Shown in pieces: positions 46,906 through 64,000 of a DNA stretch of 64,000 nt (the stretch's first letter is position 1; the number at the start of each line of letters is the position of its first letter). Position numbers and translations under genes: made by a program. The DNA lies in NCBI GenBank assembly GCA_037833965.1, contig AP031353.1:11720501-11784500 (forward strand), read 5' to 3'. Source of the DNA: Marchantia polymorpha subsp. ruderalis. Its lineage: Eukaryota; Streptophyta; Marchantiopsida; Marchantiales; Marchantiaceae. The notes under the pieces were generated by a model that worked only from the letters and a program-made list of their open reading frames with translations, made no database searches and was not told the DNA's origin.

Positions 46906-49900
46906 TGTTTTTAATGGAGTGATATTCTGAATCATGTCCAAATCAATTGTAGACGAGCCCAGGAGTTGGGTCAACAAGGGCAGATCCCATTCCGAGCTAC
47001 CTTCTAGGACCAATTGAAATCTATCGTTGAACTCTCAATACAAGAACTCGCAAGTGACGATAGGGTGCAATATAATGAATTGTTTAGGGTCTCGTCAATT
47101 CTTTTACATTCCGGATGAGTCCCAAGTAATTTCCTCCCTTCTTAGGTGCAGTTCGATATATTTGCCACTGCGATGATAATGGAGTCATGATATTGTCATT
47201 GCCAGTTTCATCCCTTTTGGCCTCGATGGGCCTTACATACCTTTTGCATTGTTGCTCCGAATCTCTCTTTTATCTTGCAAATGCTCACCCAATTGATCAC
47301 GTAATTGATGGCAGTAGGATTCGAAGAATTCTTGAACAGATCTTTTTCTATCATTTTGTTAATTTCCGTCTCATATGCAATTTGGTAGGAAATTCTGGGA
47401 TTTATGAAAAGTAGCGTTCCAATTTTTCATCGATATATACAGACTTAAATTGAGTGAGTCTCACAAAAATTGCATTATGCAATTGTTCTCTTGAAATCAT
47501 ATCAGAAATTGGACTCTGAATTCTAGAGACTACAAACATAAGAGCGATTCCAAGTGATGTACTTCACAATCTTCGAAAACCGCAACTCTTATAAAAATTC
47601 ACACTCAATACAATATCAACTTTAGTGTATATGATTTGTATCTTATGATTGCACTACCTAAATTATCATTGATTGGCGTATGTGTTATTCCTTCACAAAC
47701 ATAATTTTGAAACGAGGGAGTGAGACACCGACAAACACTCGTATTATAGCCTAGTGATGGGATGGTAATCAGCATCCCTTCAGGGCATGTGGCCCTTGAC
47801 AAAGTGGGGTTAGGTTCGTTACAAAGCTCACAATTTTCTATTGCTGCCACACTGCACTCAAGCTAATCTGTGAGGTTGTTGTCATCTTCGCAAACGCATG
47901 CTCTTTGGGGTGCCAAATTCGTTGCCAGACGGTACAATGCACGAGGTTGCTTCGTCCAATTAACACAGGCCCTTGCTGACAGGCGATTAACGCGGGTTCA
48001 CCACATGCCACATCAGCTGAGCTTTCTGGTAAAACAGCCTCCCTCCAGTATGACCTCGTTCTGGCCACCATGTCGGTTTGTTGAAATCTCGATTTTGTTG
48101 GAACAAATTCTGGCCAACTTATCACTGTTCTCAGACTCAATTGCAGACATAGTGTAATTACACATTTTGTTCTCCAGAGCATTTCTGCAAACACTCGAGA
48201 AGAATGGAGAATAAATTCCCGTTGTGGAATCTTAATCCCTTCGGACGATAAGAACGAATGTGTGACTTCCCACAAGAATTCTACTTTAATTTTTAAAATT
48301 CAACAGAAAAGACGCCCTTGTTGTTGTCAGCAATACCCAAATTCCTCGCCAGCTCGAACATTCATTCTGTCCTCTGATGCAAAATGATATTCTTCTTCAG
48401 TCGAAAAGCTCTCTGATCAAATTTAACGTCAGAAATATCTACCACAATTCAACATGCCATAGGACGTTACGAACACAAAGCCTTTTGTATCCTGGAAAGA
48501 GTCTTTTGTGGTCCTCTGATGTGTGTGTTCCCATGAATGGTGTGGTCTTGCAAGCAATCATCGTCTGTCGTCTAACACACCAAATTTTGTTTAACATTTG
48601 TGTGACAAGACGCAACGTGGTGGTCTACGTTTGACCCTTCCCAGATCGGTCTGGCGGCTTAGACACCGTCACCTCGTTACTACCCAACAGATCGAATGAC
48701 GGTTAGAAGCCATAGTGGGCCAGAGAAAATTCCAAGAAAGAGAAAAGAGGTAGATAAGGAGGTGCGAAAGCTGATCATGTGGTGAAGAAATGCTACTCTG
48801 AAGAAAATTAGAGTAGCATGGAGCTCCAACCAGCAAAAGAGAGGCCATAGTGTCAGAAACTGCTTGCTCATGGAGCTATGTCTTATGGATAAGATCCACC
48901 GAGTCTAATCGTAGCGCATTACGTGGATGGATGTAGAATGTAGAATGGCAAGACTATGGAGAGGTGTCTGTAATCTCATGCAGGTGAACTTTGTTGTAAC
49001 ATTACACTTGAGACCTCACTTTGTTGTCACACTACAGTTTGGGACCTAACTTTCGAATTCTATAATATTATATAAAAACCAGGAGAATGATGGGTTACTT
49101 TCTTCTTATTATAATTTATAAAATCTCCAAACCATTTCTAGACTTATGAGCAACCAAACAAGCTCTAAACCACAGGAATGGTCATCCTATCACCGGTTGA
49201 AGTAATCACCACCGTGATCAGACTCTAACTAGCTATCAAGCATTCATATGCATGAAACGGGTGATGAAAAACCCACACATTAAACTCCTGATTATCTGGA
49301 GTTATGTTTCTGATCGCCCATAATTATTTGTTGTTTCTTTGAATTCGCTTTTGCGTTGACCGTATGAACTGGTTCTTTAGCAACATGGGCTAAAAATCCT
49401 CCTATGACCAGTTAGCAAATAGATCATTTCAAACTAAAAGGAGTAGTCTCTTCACCATCAAAATGTTGTAGAATGATCGTTTGAACGTCACTTTTTCCTT
49501 CACGATGCACTAGGGCTAGCCTTTGGGTTCCCTTAAGATCATCTTCCTTGTCGGTTTTCTAGGGTCTTCCTTTTAAAAAAAAAATTCCATTTGGCACACT
49601 TTTTTTTTTAACAAAAAGAATGGTGTATATTTATTGCATTCCAGTGTGCCATGAGATAAAAGATATACCATGGATGTGTGTTTAGAGCTTTCAATCATTG
49701 TAGTTCTTACCTCTTGTATACACCAAAAGTACATCGTAAAACAAAATGTAAAACGGAAGTGACAGACAACAAGTTTGAGATCAAGAGAAGAATTATGACA
49801 AACCATCACAATTCGACAAAGATATAACCACCCAAAAGCAAGGAGAGCCTACCTGGGGCCGAAATATACACATAACTTACACCTCTCATGTCACATCCTA

Positions 49901-52900
49901 ATCTCTCTTATTGTCACGAAGTGGTTGGCCTCTTCAGTTTTCCTCTCATTTGCGATATCTGGCCTTTGATTTGTACCTTTTCTCCTTTTGATAATCACTT
50001 TCAATTTATGCGCATAAATTTGATTCTTAGTATTCCAGTAATCTTTCCTTCAGCCTGCAAATGCTCCAAAGGAGTTGACACGAATGGCTGCGCCTTTTCT
50101 TCAAACTCTTGCGTTTTGGAGGATGTTAATAATCTTTGCCTAAGCTTGGAGATGCTTCCAAGGAACGATTTGGGTTGAAATCCTCCACGTACAATCTGGT
50201 AACTGTAATATACTGCAGTAAGTGTAGTTTGATTTTGTTTGCTGGGTTAAAGAGAGTATACTTATTGATCATAAGAATATCATCTAGAGGAGTCAAATTT
50301 TCTTAGTAAATTTCTTTCCCAATATTTCATCTAAAGACTCACATCGATTCTTAGAGTGCTTCTCAGGTATGGTTTATGAACATATTTCAGTTTATATGTA
50401 GGCAGATCATCCTCAAGTGGTGTCATGGAGTTAAAACTCTAAAGGTTAGACAAGAGATAAGAGGAAAGATTCTCTTTTGACAAACAATTTGCTGATCGAC
50501 TTCTTGCTATGGAATCAACATGGGTATGCATTAGACCACTTGGCATTTAAGATCTGATGTACCATAGTCGTAATTCATACCATGATAGTTTAGTATTATT
50601 TTTGATTCCAACAACGTTTTCTTTCACATCGATACTAGAATTTTCACATCATGAAGTTATGAGGTTACATTATTAGACATTGATGCACTTGTAGATACCC
50701 ACAGTGAATCTCTAAGCTAGATTCCTCGCTTGTTCCTTAAAAAAATTACACATTTGCATTTAAGATGCATAATTGATACTGTTTGCAGCCTAGAGAATAG
50801 CTAAACATGATAATATGATTTGAGTCACAAAGGGTGGATATCTCACACCAGAGTTTACAGACCTTGTAGTTGATTTGTATCAATAAATATAATATGGCTT
50901 GTTAATACGAACTGTAGTCAACTCAGATCTAGACATATCTACCTTTGTTTCACGATGATAATTTTAATGTGATTTTATACTTTACAAATAGTGAGTTTAA
51001 GACACAGTGATTCTTCATTTCATGCATAAGAGAGGAGTAACTAGTAATTCCATATTCATTAATGTAAGTAAAGTATGTTAAGTTCTATATAGTTCCAAAA
51101 TATAAAATTTCAAATGATAAATCATATTACATGGTATAGATATCTTTCTATTTATGAATTATTCCATTACATGTATACATTATTTTAAGTATAAAATTTG
51201 CTAGCACAATCAATACATGATAAAGTTATCCAGTGAAATAGTGAAGTGATGATTTGTGCTGTGCAGTAAGTCTTGATATATAAGTAATTATATAATGTGT
51301 AATATAACGTGCTCGTATGTATGATGTTAATAGATTGTAAAATTATTTTATCGCTTTGTTTAATCAAGAATTACACTGAATGAACATTATTAATATAGTT
51401 CTCGATGTGATTTTCGCAACCTTTTTGCTACATTACTTGGTTCCCTTCCATTAGACACGGAAATTGTATGTAGCAGTTACTTAGCAGTGTACATGTAAGC
51501 TAATCAATGAGCTTGCACGTAGATTCTTGAGTACCATGTATGTTCTCTCCCACGAACCTGCACTGTAAAGCGAAACTGACTGAGGTGTCGAAGGAAAAGA
51601 GGCTGGGCCTACAGCGGCGGCCTAAGGCGACGGAGATACGAAATTCCGGCCTAGATTACGACCGGGGGACAGTGCAACCAATGAAAGCATGCTAACGTTC
51701 ACCTTTGCTTCTGCTAATCGGGCCCGCATTTGACCATTCGGTCCCGGGCCGCAAAGATGAAAAGTCTGTTGTGTCAAAAGATACATACTTGTCCCTATGC
51801 TGCCAAACAGTCAGCAGGAGACAGGACACCACGCTCAGCTGCTCTATCCCTAGCTAAGTGGACAATCACGATTCGTGGCAGCTTTTACAGCTTCGCCATA
51901 ACGAAGACTAGGTCGCAACGGATGTATACTGTGTGTCTCTGTCCGTGAGTTTCCGCAGGTAACGGAAGGGGGGAATAGAATGTTACAGTTACAATCAGTT
52001 CGGTCAGAGTACTTTTTGGTCTGATTGGAAGAGAGACAGGAGATGAAAGATATTTGACGAATTGTTTATTTTCGTTTACATATATCCACAATCATTTCAT
52101 CTGTATGTGTGATTTAAGCACGATGTAAAAACCACTTAAATTTGTAATCTAATTAGACTGTACCACTATAACGTGTTCTACGGTCTCAATATTAAGACGT
52201 ATATGGAAACGAATACTATAGAATTATTCGCTCCTGATATCATGATCTCCACATAATATTCACCAATCACCGAGATTAACAACAAAGTCAGAAGTAAAGT
52301 TAGATGGAAAAGAAAGGAAGGAGTTGTATTTGTTTACTACCGGACTGACCTTTGAATTTGCCGTGACTTCACTTCAACATTACAGACAGACCTGAGAAGG
52401 TATTATTGATTAAATTGAACAACGGAAAGAGCTAGAAAATTACAGACACTAACTCCAATTTCTGTTTTCTTCTATGCGCAGCTGATAGAACCCTGTTTTA
52501 TTCATATAACTACAAAGAATCAGGAACAGAAGACATAGCTTTTAAAACATCGGACGACAACGTTGTGAAGAAGCGGTATGCACTGTCTTCATCTCGTTCG
52601 ACACATTTCAATAAGTCGAATCCTTGCGAGAAACAGAAGTCATATGAAAAACACATCATATGAGTGTAAAATTGATGATATGACTCAAATACATTCACAT
52701 CCAGATCCATTGTAACATAAAACGACAAAGGTAAGCAAATCAAAGATTTTTCCACTTTATAAACTGAAGGCCAAAAGAGCAGCTCAAGTGCCATGTTGAA
52801 GGACTACTAATTTGTGCCACAAATCGGCGAGTGAATTTCTAACATCCCTCTGAACAAGTATGACCGTCGTCAAATTCACCTCGGAAACAAATCTATACGT

Positions 52901-53407
52901 TCGAAAGGGCACTAGCATAGTGGGTGCTCAGGTATCTCCGCTATCCCCAACAACTCCCACTTTAGAATACATCACCATCGACAACTGCTGCTTGATTTCC
53001 ATCTAACATGGCCAACTCCTATGTCTTTACAAATATCAGCGACGTATCGGGAAAGGAGTTGAGCGCACCAGCAGGTAGAGGTATACACACTGTCACTTGC
53101 AGGTGGTAAGCCAACCGACTCAGCAATAAACCACTCTCCAACTACTAGTATGTTAATTCGGAGCATATGATCGCTGCAAATGCTCAATTGAATTGACTTT
53201 TCTGTTCTAACAAATCCTACGTATTCACAACTGACTCCTACAATGGATTCCAGAAAGGCTGGATCAAAAGAATGTACCTAACCAGCAAACGAATTACCTA
53301 GCTTATCAGTAAACCTACGTCTCTCACCACCGCACTCCACTTCAGATAACCACCTTTCAACTTTCATAATATACCCAGGTCATCACCGCGAAGATCAAAT
53401 CATAGAT
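46906..53407. other. Long intergenic region, possible decayed retroelement pieces, no confident gene
   Basis: On the minus strand near 47280-47420 the broken reading YETEINKMIEKDLF resembles the segment before the reverse transcriptase of Ty3-type elements, but too little survives to call. A 145-codon minus frame (47838-48275) is not recognised. A hairpin with arms ATGCTACTCT lies at 48790-48819. From 49 to 53.4 kb the DNA is mostly AT-rich and featureless apart from one open frame listed separately. Confidence 0.4.
52510..52794 (-). CDS. Unrecognised small open frame, possible exon
   Basis: 94 codons from a true ATG (52794) to a stop at 52510. The predicted peptide has ordinary protein-like composition, a hydrophobic/aromatic first half (FWPSVY, LPLSFYV) and a charged patch ECVERDED-like near the C-terminus ending SSVPDSL. 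No signal peptide or domain is evident. It lies about 0.6 kb downstream of the AAA gene stop on the same strand. It could be chance, an exon of an unknown gene or decayed coding DNA. Confidence 0.2.
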   Translation of the reverse strand: MALELLFWPSVYKVEKSLICLPLSFYVTMDLDVNVFESYHQFYTHMMCFSYDFCFSQGFDLLKCVERDEDSAYRFFTTLSSDVLKAMSSVPDSL

Positions 53408-59032
<5,625 letters not shown>

Positions 59033-60270
59033 ACTTCCCCTCGCTCGTTCCTACTCGAGAACCACACGGGTCGCCAACTTTCCAATCGCACGGCAATTCC
59101 TCTCCGCACCACACCGCCGCACAGCAAAGAACGGGACCTGCTCTCGCGCCCCAGACCGCCAATCACCGCCGCGATTCCGCCCAATTCCTCTCTCACCTAC
59201 ACGGATCTATCGATCTACGGGCCGCACTCTCGCATTGAAAGAAACAGGCTCAGACAGTTATTCTCCTCCGGCGCCTACAAATTGCAGAGCTGCACTCTCC
59301 AACTCTCGCCCCACACCCCTCCTCTTCGCAATCCCGGCCGGCTCTCCGCCAAAGCACCCACTCACTCCCTCAATCAATCAACCGGGTCCGCCCGAGTCTG
59401 CTAAATCAGGACGCCTCTCTCTCAAATCGCCGACGCCGCCTCCTTCACCTGGTCGTCTCGTCCTCTCGTCCGGTCGGCCGCTCTAGAAAGAATCCACGGT
59501 CCGCTCTCTCGCCCCTGCACGCAACCAATTGCGAGCGAGCGCACAGAATTGAACGACCTCGGCAAATTGTCTAAGCCCGGATCGGACAAGTGCGTGATGG
59601 AATTGGGGCGATCCTCGCTCCGCTCTGGCGGTCTCTCTCTCTCTCTCTCTCTCGAGCTCTCTCTGTCCTCGCCCCTCTTCTTCTTCTTCGTCTTCTTGGG
59701 CTCTGGGTTGTTCTGCCGGGCGCCTAAGTAGCGGGGCCAGAAGTTGGAGGCGGTAGGCGGAGGAGGGAAGGAGGAGGGAGGGAGGGAGGGAGGAGGTCGG
59801 GAGCGGGCAGGGGCTCGGCCCAACTTCTTCCTTCCTTCTGAGTACCGACCGGACAAAGAGACTCCCAGCTCTAAAGCTGCTGCTCATTTATACGCGGGCC
59901 GCGGTCCCTCGGGCTCCGATCCGCGGCCCCGGACCTTTTCGGAGCTTTTTCGGGGCTGCCCGCCCCTCCACTGGCCGGCTCCCTTCGGTGCCGAACGCTT
60001 TGTACGAGTGGACCTCAGACATCCTCTGACCATCATCATCATCATCCCATCATCCCCCATGCATGCATCCCCCCATGATGTATGCGTTTCTCCCCCGCCA
60101 TGCTCTCGTGACCACCATGCATATAGTGGCATGCAGCCCATTCTCCTGCTGCGCTCGCCCGCCGCCCGCCACCCGCCACCCGCTCCCGGTCTCCGCCATT
60201 CTCATGATCCGTCGTACCTCGCAGCATTCTCATTCTAACGGAAACCTACGATCCTCATTCGCCCGCTCCT
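59033..60270 (-). promoter_or_regulatory. GC-rich leader and upstream region of the AAA ATPase gene
   Basis: GC-rich DNA upstream of the AAA start, with simple repeats: a CT tract at 59632-59665 (GA on the gene strand), GGGA runs near 59760-59790 and ATC/CATC runs near 60030-60050. Overlapping open frames on both strands are low-complexity and not called. Confidence 0.45.
59632..59665 (-). promoter_or_regulatory. GAGA-type (CT)n tract
   Basis: Eleven CT units followed by GAG and a further CTCTCTCT, about 600 bp upstream of the AAA start. On the gene strand this is a (GA)n tract, the known target type of plant BBR/BPC factors; a 5' UTR microsatellite is equally possible. Confidence 0.45.
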
Positions 60271-60304
60271 CGCCTACGTAAGGCCCAAAAGGCTTACGTA
60301 GGCG
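60271..60304. repeat. 12-bp-arm hairpin
   Basis: CGCCTACGTAAG (60271-60282) and its exact complement (60293-60304) flank a 10-nt loop. Confidence 0.9.
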
Positions 60305-60821
60305 GTTTCATTTTTAACCCATGCCCCTCCCCCTGCTAGCATTGAAATAAAATCATCACATCACGCCCATCGTTCCTTCCGCTCACGGATGGCAGTGGGT
60401 CTCTCATCAGACGACGTCTCTGCCGGATCTTTTGGGGAATATTCCGATTTCGTTGTGAAGATTTGATGGTTTTTTATCGGTCTAATCCCTACAATTTTTA
60501 CAGTTTCAGGTTTTTTCCCTTTTCTTTCCTCCCCCGGGGGCCACCGCAGAACACAGAATGGGAATGGGAGAGGGAGAGGGAAGGGTGTATAAGATGCCAA
60601 CTCATGAGCTGGACCGCCTCGTGAGTCCAGGCCCTCTGTACGATGATACGACGTTAGATTTGGAATTTTAAGTGGTCGTACTGTAAATCGACGGAACGAT
60701 ACAGTACGACTGTAGATGCCTTGAGCGTACAGATCAGTACAGGGAGACCTCGAGGGCGTCGGCCGTCATGGCCACGAGTATGCTGACTTCGGTGCTCTTT
60801 GACAGATGGTTATACGTATAG

Positions 60822-60848
60822 CGTACAGATTATACTATAATCTGTACG
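60822..60848. repeat. Perfect palindrome, 13-bp arms, 1-nt centre
   Basis: CGTACAGATTATA (60822-60834), C at the centre, then the exact complement (60836-60848). Same design as the larger palindrome at 21683-21759. Confidence 0.9.
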
Positions 60849-63390
60849 TTGTGGCCTCCTGTGGGATTTGCGAAGCAGTTGAGAAAAGGGCTCGTCTTTC
60901 GGTCGGGGTTCTACCAACTCGAACAAAGTGATGGCCGTAGCAGATCTCCCGAGCAGGGCTGGCTTTATTATTGAAGTCCTTCCTCGTCCCTCTTGACTGT
61001 GACTGATTTGGTACCGTGGACTACAATCTTGTAACTGTTTTGGGGCACTTTGTCGTGAAGTATACGGTTTTCCTTCTGTCCCAATCAATCTTGTGTGCAA
61101 CACTCGGGAGGTGGAATTCTTAAAAAAGAAACTATTTGGGTCAGGCATCGCTCGAGAAGTCTTGTACGTGGCAATAATTATTTCTCGCGCGGTTTCTGCA
61201 AGGAAGTTCGCGCTGAGGATGAGGTTTGCACATTTTTTCGAGCATAAGTCCAATGCTTATCTGAAAGCTTGGCTGTCCTTATCAAACCCATGTTCTTTAT
61301 ACATGTGACTGGTGTTGATCTCACGTTCTTGTAATAACATTTTTGTGTTTGTTTTTATACGTCATTGCCTTCTTAAATTCTTAAAAAGCGCAAGCACGTA
61401 ATCCACCTCGAAACATATTCATGGAAGAACTAGAACAATCCCTCATTTATTTTCCTTTCTTCTGTTCCTCTCGCCCGCGCAATGACTTTCTCTATCAGAT
61501 ATATATTTCCTACAATTGATTCTGCATCTATAATCATTGATGGATAAATACTGTTTTATTCTCTGACCTTGACATTGTAACCTTTGTGTAAGTCAATGAC
61601 AGACAATTGACTTATTCTTTTGGTAAATTGGTTTATGCGGGACAACTTTGGACATGTTGAAATGCTTCAAAATTCGAGCAAAAACTTGAGCAAGTCAAAT
61701 TGTAGAATTTACAATATTATGTAGATGATGAATGCTTTGTTCATGCAAATTTTCTATTTGATCATGGCATATCAAATTTTAAACTTTTTGCTCCAAAAAA
61801 TTAGCCATCGTTTTCATAATTAAAGTTTCATGTAAAATCGTGAACTGGATGCACGGTGATAAACCTATTGTGGATTTTCCTTTTTTAATATAAACTACTT
61901 TATTTAGCAAATCAGAAATCACCGCTGAGCATTTGACCCATCTTACTCCTTCGGTCTCATCCATCTATTGGGGGTCTTCCATCCCTTTTTCTTTCTTTTT
62001 CTAAACGGGTGCTTCATTCTCTTCCAAAGAATTTCAAAATATGGTGCGGAAAAGGTCACTTTGCCGGGACAAATGCGATTTTACGTGCCTGAAAACAGAT
62101 TATATTAATCCATGACCGTGGCTAGTTTATTTTTACTCAGGTCACCACTCGAACAAGCCGAATTCAACTGATGGAATATGAACGAACTTTGCATCCATGG
62201 ATGTACGCCAAGAACTTGTACTCAGCAAATTTGTCCTCACAAGTAACAACGTACGGCAAGTTTCATCCGTACAGCGGAAAGGGTGAACTGACCGAAAGAT
62301 GTTTGGTAATGAACCTGCCAGAAAATGGGTGATACATTTCTCGCCTAGATTCCGCTGTCTGTTCTCCAAATCCACAAGGCTTCTAATAATATATGTCTAA
62401 TGCGGCAGAGCTGGAGGTGGCAAAGAACGAGCCCATGTAAACTTATGCACATGATATTAAATCTCATTAAATCTCGGTCGCAGAGGCAGTTTTTCGCGTT
62501 CTCGGTTGAGTAGTTCATCAACCCTTTATTTCCTTGTCTTCTCGACTCGGCAAGATGGAGTGGTCCTTCCTTCGCCTTCCTTGCATCGCACGGCGGTGAG
62601 GATCTCCTTTCGGTTGGTTCACACTCCCGTTTTTTCCTCTCTCTCCGCCGTCCTCCCTCTCCATTGTTGTAAGCAGATGTATTTGTCTGAGCTCGACAAT
62701 TCCATGTATTCGTACAGTATTCATGCATTGAGAAAAATTCATCGGAAGGAGGGAAAGTTCACAGAAAATAACAAAAGTTCACGGGGAGAGCCCGTCGAGA
62801 ACGAACGTGCCACATAGGCTATGATTTATAACATCACAACCAACTACTAAATATGTCATTCTGTATGTCACGCTCTATATCTAAAGAAGTAACGTTTTTA
62901 AAAATAATGTCATATACCGGATCGTACCAGCCATCATAAAACTTTACAATAAGAAAAAATATAGATACATATGTAGGACTATTGTAGTGGTTTCCCTACC
63001 CTTCTCATGTTGAATGTGGTGTTCTATACAAATTTCAAAATGAAAAGAAATAATAGAATAAGTGAATGAAAACGAACATAAGTTCTTTGCAAAATTTTAT
63101 AATTAATTCTTATTTTCATTTTCAAGTTATGCAATGGAAGCAAGAATCCTATATAAAATGAGTAACGATCACTATAAATTATCCAACCAGTTGAAGCTAA
63201 ATATATTCTTCTTCTATCTTTACTTAATAAATATCAGTGTAAGTTATCCACATTCTCCCACACCAATAAACACAACATCCTCAATCAAATACTTAATGAC
63301 GGTGTGGTAACTATACTCCTGCACTCCGAATTTACAACTATTCATAACAGAAAGTCACGAAGCGAACGGGTACACTTTACAAGCATTGCA
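60849..63390. other. Intergenic, no gene seen
   Basis: Short open frames on both strands (longest about 147 codons, minus, 60810-61253, without a recognisable domain). AT-rich beyond 62.8 kb. I see no RNA gene. Confidence 0.5.
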
Positions 63391-63522
63391 GATCTAAATT
63401 TGTCCAGATGTGGGTCATCGACGGCACCGATGCACCCGATCTAATTTTATCCAGATGTGGGTTATCGACGGCACCGATGCACCCGATCTAAATTTGTCCA
63501 GATGTGGGTCATCGACGGCGCG
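63391..63522. repeat. 47-bp tandem repeat, nearly three copies
   Basis: GATCTAAATTTGTCCAGATG starts the copies at 63391, 63438 (one-base variants) and 63485. Each continues with TGGGT(C/T)ATCGACGGC. The third copy breaks off after CGACGGCG. Confidence 0.92.
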
Positions 63523-64000
63523 CGACACACTTACTGAGATGACCGGTTTGCTCGGTATGCATGTCCGGAGGAAACTGTCTTATCGCGAGTACATCCACCC
63601 ATTGAGTTCCTGCGTCACCAGCCTCTTGCTGTAACTACTAAACATGGTAACATCCAGAAGAACGCATATTTCTCGTATTTCTCGACAGGATATGAGTGAC
63701 GGGGGTTGGTTGACGACGGCGCTCGAGCGTATTCCACGCCCAGCAACTCGCACTAGGAGCTTACATCGAGAAGACTTCGTAACATCAGTTTTTTGTTTTT
63801 GGTATTTTTTGTTTTTAATAGCAAATGGTGATTAACACCAGTTTTTTCGATACACGGAGTTTCTTCCTACATGAGTAATCCAAGAGACCCTTGATTTCTA
63901 TTAGATTATTCGGTTCTGGCGCAATCACCTGCTCGGACTTACCAACAAGATATGGTGCACTTAGAACAAGGATAAGCGGGGAAGAAATTCAGAAGACGAC
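63523..64000. other. Intergenic, no gene seen
   Basis: Nothing recognisable on either strand. Confidence 0.5.

Noticed and set aside
47280..47420. Ty3-type retrotransposon polymerase remnant
   Set aside because: Only a short stretch (EINKMIEKDLF) resembles the family and the following catalytic motifs are absent, so I list it only as a possibility.
52972..53187. Exon of a gene downstream of the AAA ATPase
   Set aside because: A 71-codon frame without family match or convincing splice links to the frame at 52510-52794.
63391..63522. CRISPR-like array
   Set aside because: Head-to-tail copies without spacers in a plant nuclear genome; an ordinary minisatellite.

Overview
The window is nuclear DNA from a land plant. 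The genes have spliceosomal introns with GT..AG borders, the encoded proteins match plant-specific families, and there is a eukaryotic tRNA with internal A and B boxes. A bryophyte, perhaps a liverwort such as Marchantia, fits the GC-rich gene leaders set in long AT-rich deserts and the single-exon F-box gene with decayed relatives. That placement is inference; no single feature proves it.

Layout. 1-3667 (minus): 5' two-thirds of a sucrose/H+ symporter gene, cut by the window edge, followed by a GC-rich leader to about 5 kb. 5-20.4 kb: repeat-rich, mostly AT-rich DNA with a long hairpin (6.8 kb), a five-copy 145-bp satellite-like array (9.2-9.9 kb), a dead LINE (11.8-14 kb) and a gene desert. 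20.43 kb: tRNA-Lys(UUU). 21.7 kb: a perfect 38-bp-arm palindrome beside a hAT-like transposon end. 23.56-27.17 kb (plus): intact BTB-BACK gene of the LRB/POB1 type, a CUL3 substrate adaptor. 29.0-31.1 kb (minus): intact secreted alpha-L-fucosidase (GH29), convergent with the BTB gene. 31.3-35.2 kb: two tandem F-box pseudogenes, the second split by a 964-bp insertion. 35.2-41.9 kb: no confident gene, but small duplications, a MITE-like foldback element (39.1-39.4 kb) and chained palindromes (40.5 kb). 41.96-43.34 kb (minus): intact single-exon F-box gene, the likely parent-type relative of the pseudogenes. 44.23-45.08 kb: perfect 424-bp tandem duplication upstream of it. 53.4-59.0 kb (minus): 22-exon gene for a membrane-anchored AAA ATPase (DAA1/LRD6-6/MSP1-like), with a GAGA tract in its upstream region. 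60-64 kb: two short palindromes and a 47-bp tandem repeat, no gene.

The five protein genes (sugar transport, two ubiquitin-ligase adaptors, cell-wall glycan trimming, membrane AAA ATPase) do not form a pathway or cluster. I found no convincing new multi-gene system. The most unusual pattern is structural: many short, perfect or near-perfect palindromes with loops of 1-13 nt in the intergenic DNA, together with fresh tandem duplications. Exon joins for the sucrose transporter, BTB, fucosidase and AAA genes were worked out by hand from splice sites and reading phase; every join keeps frame.
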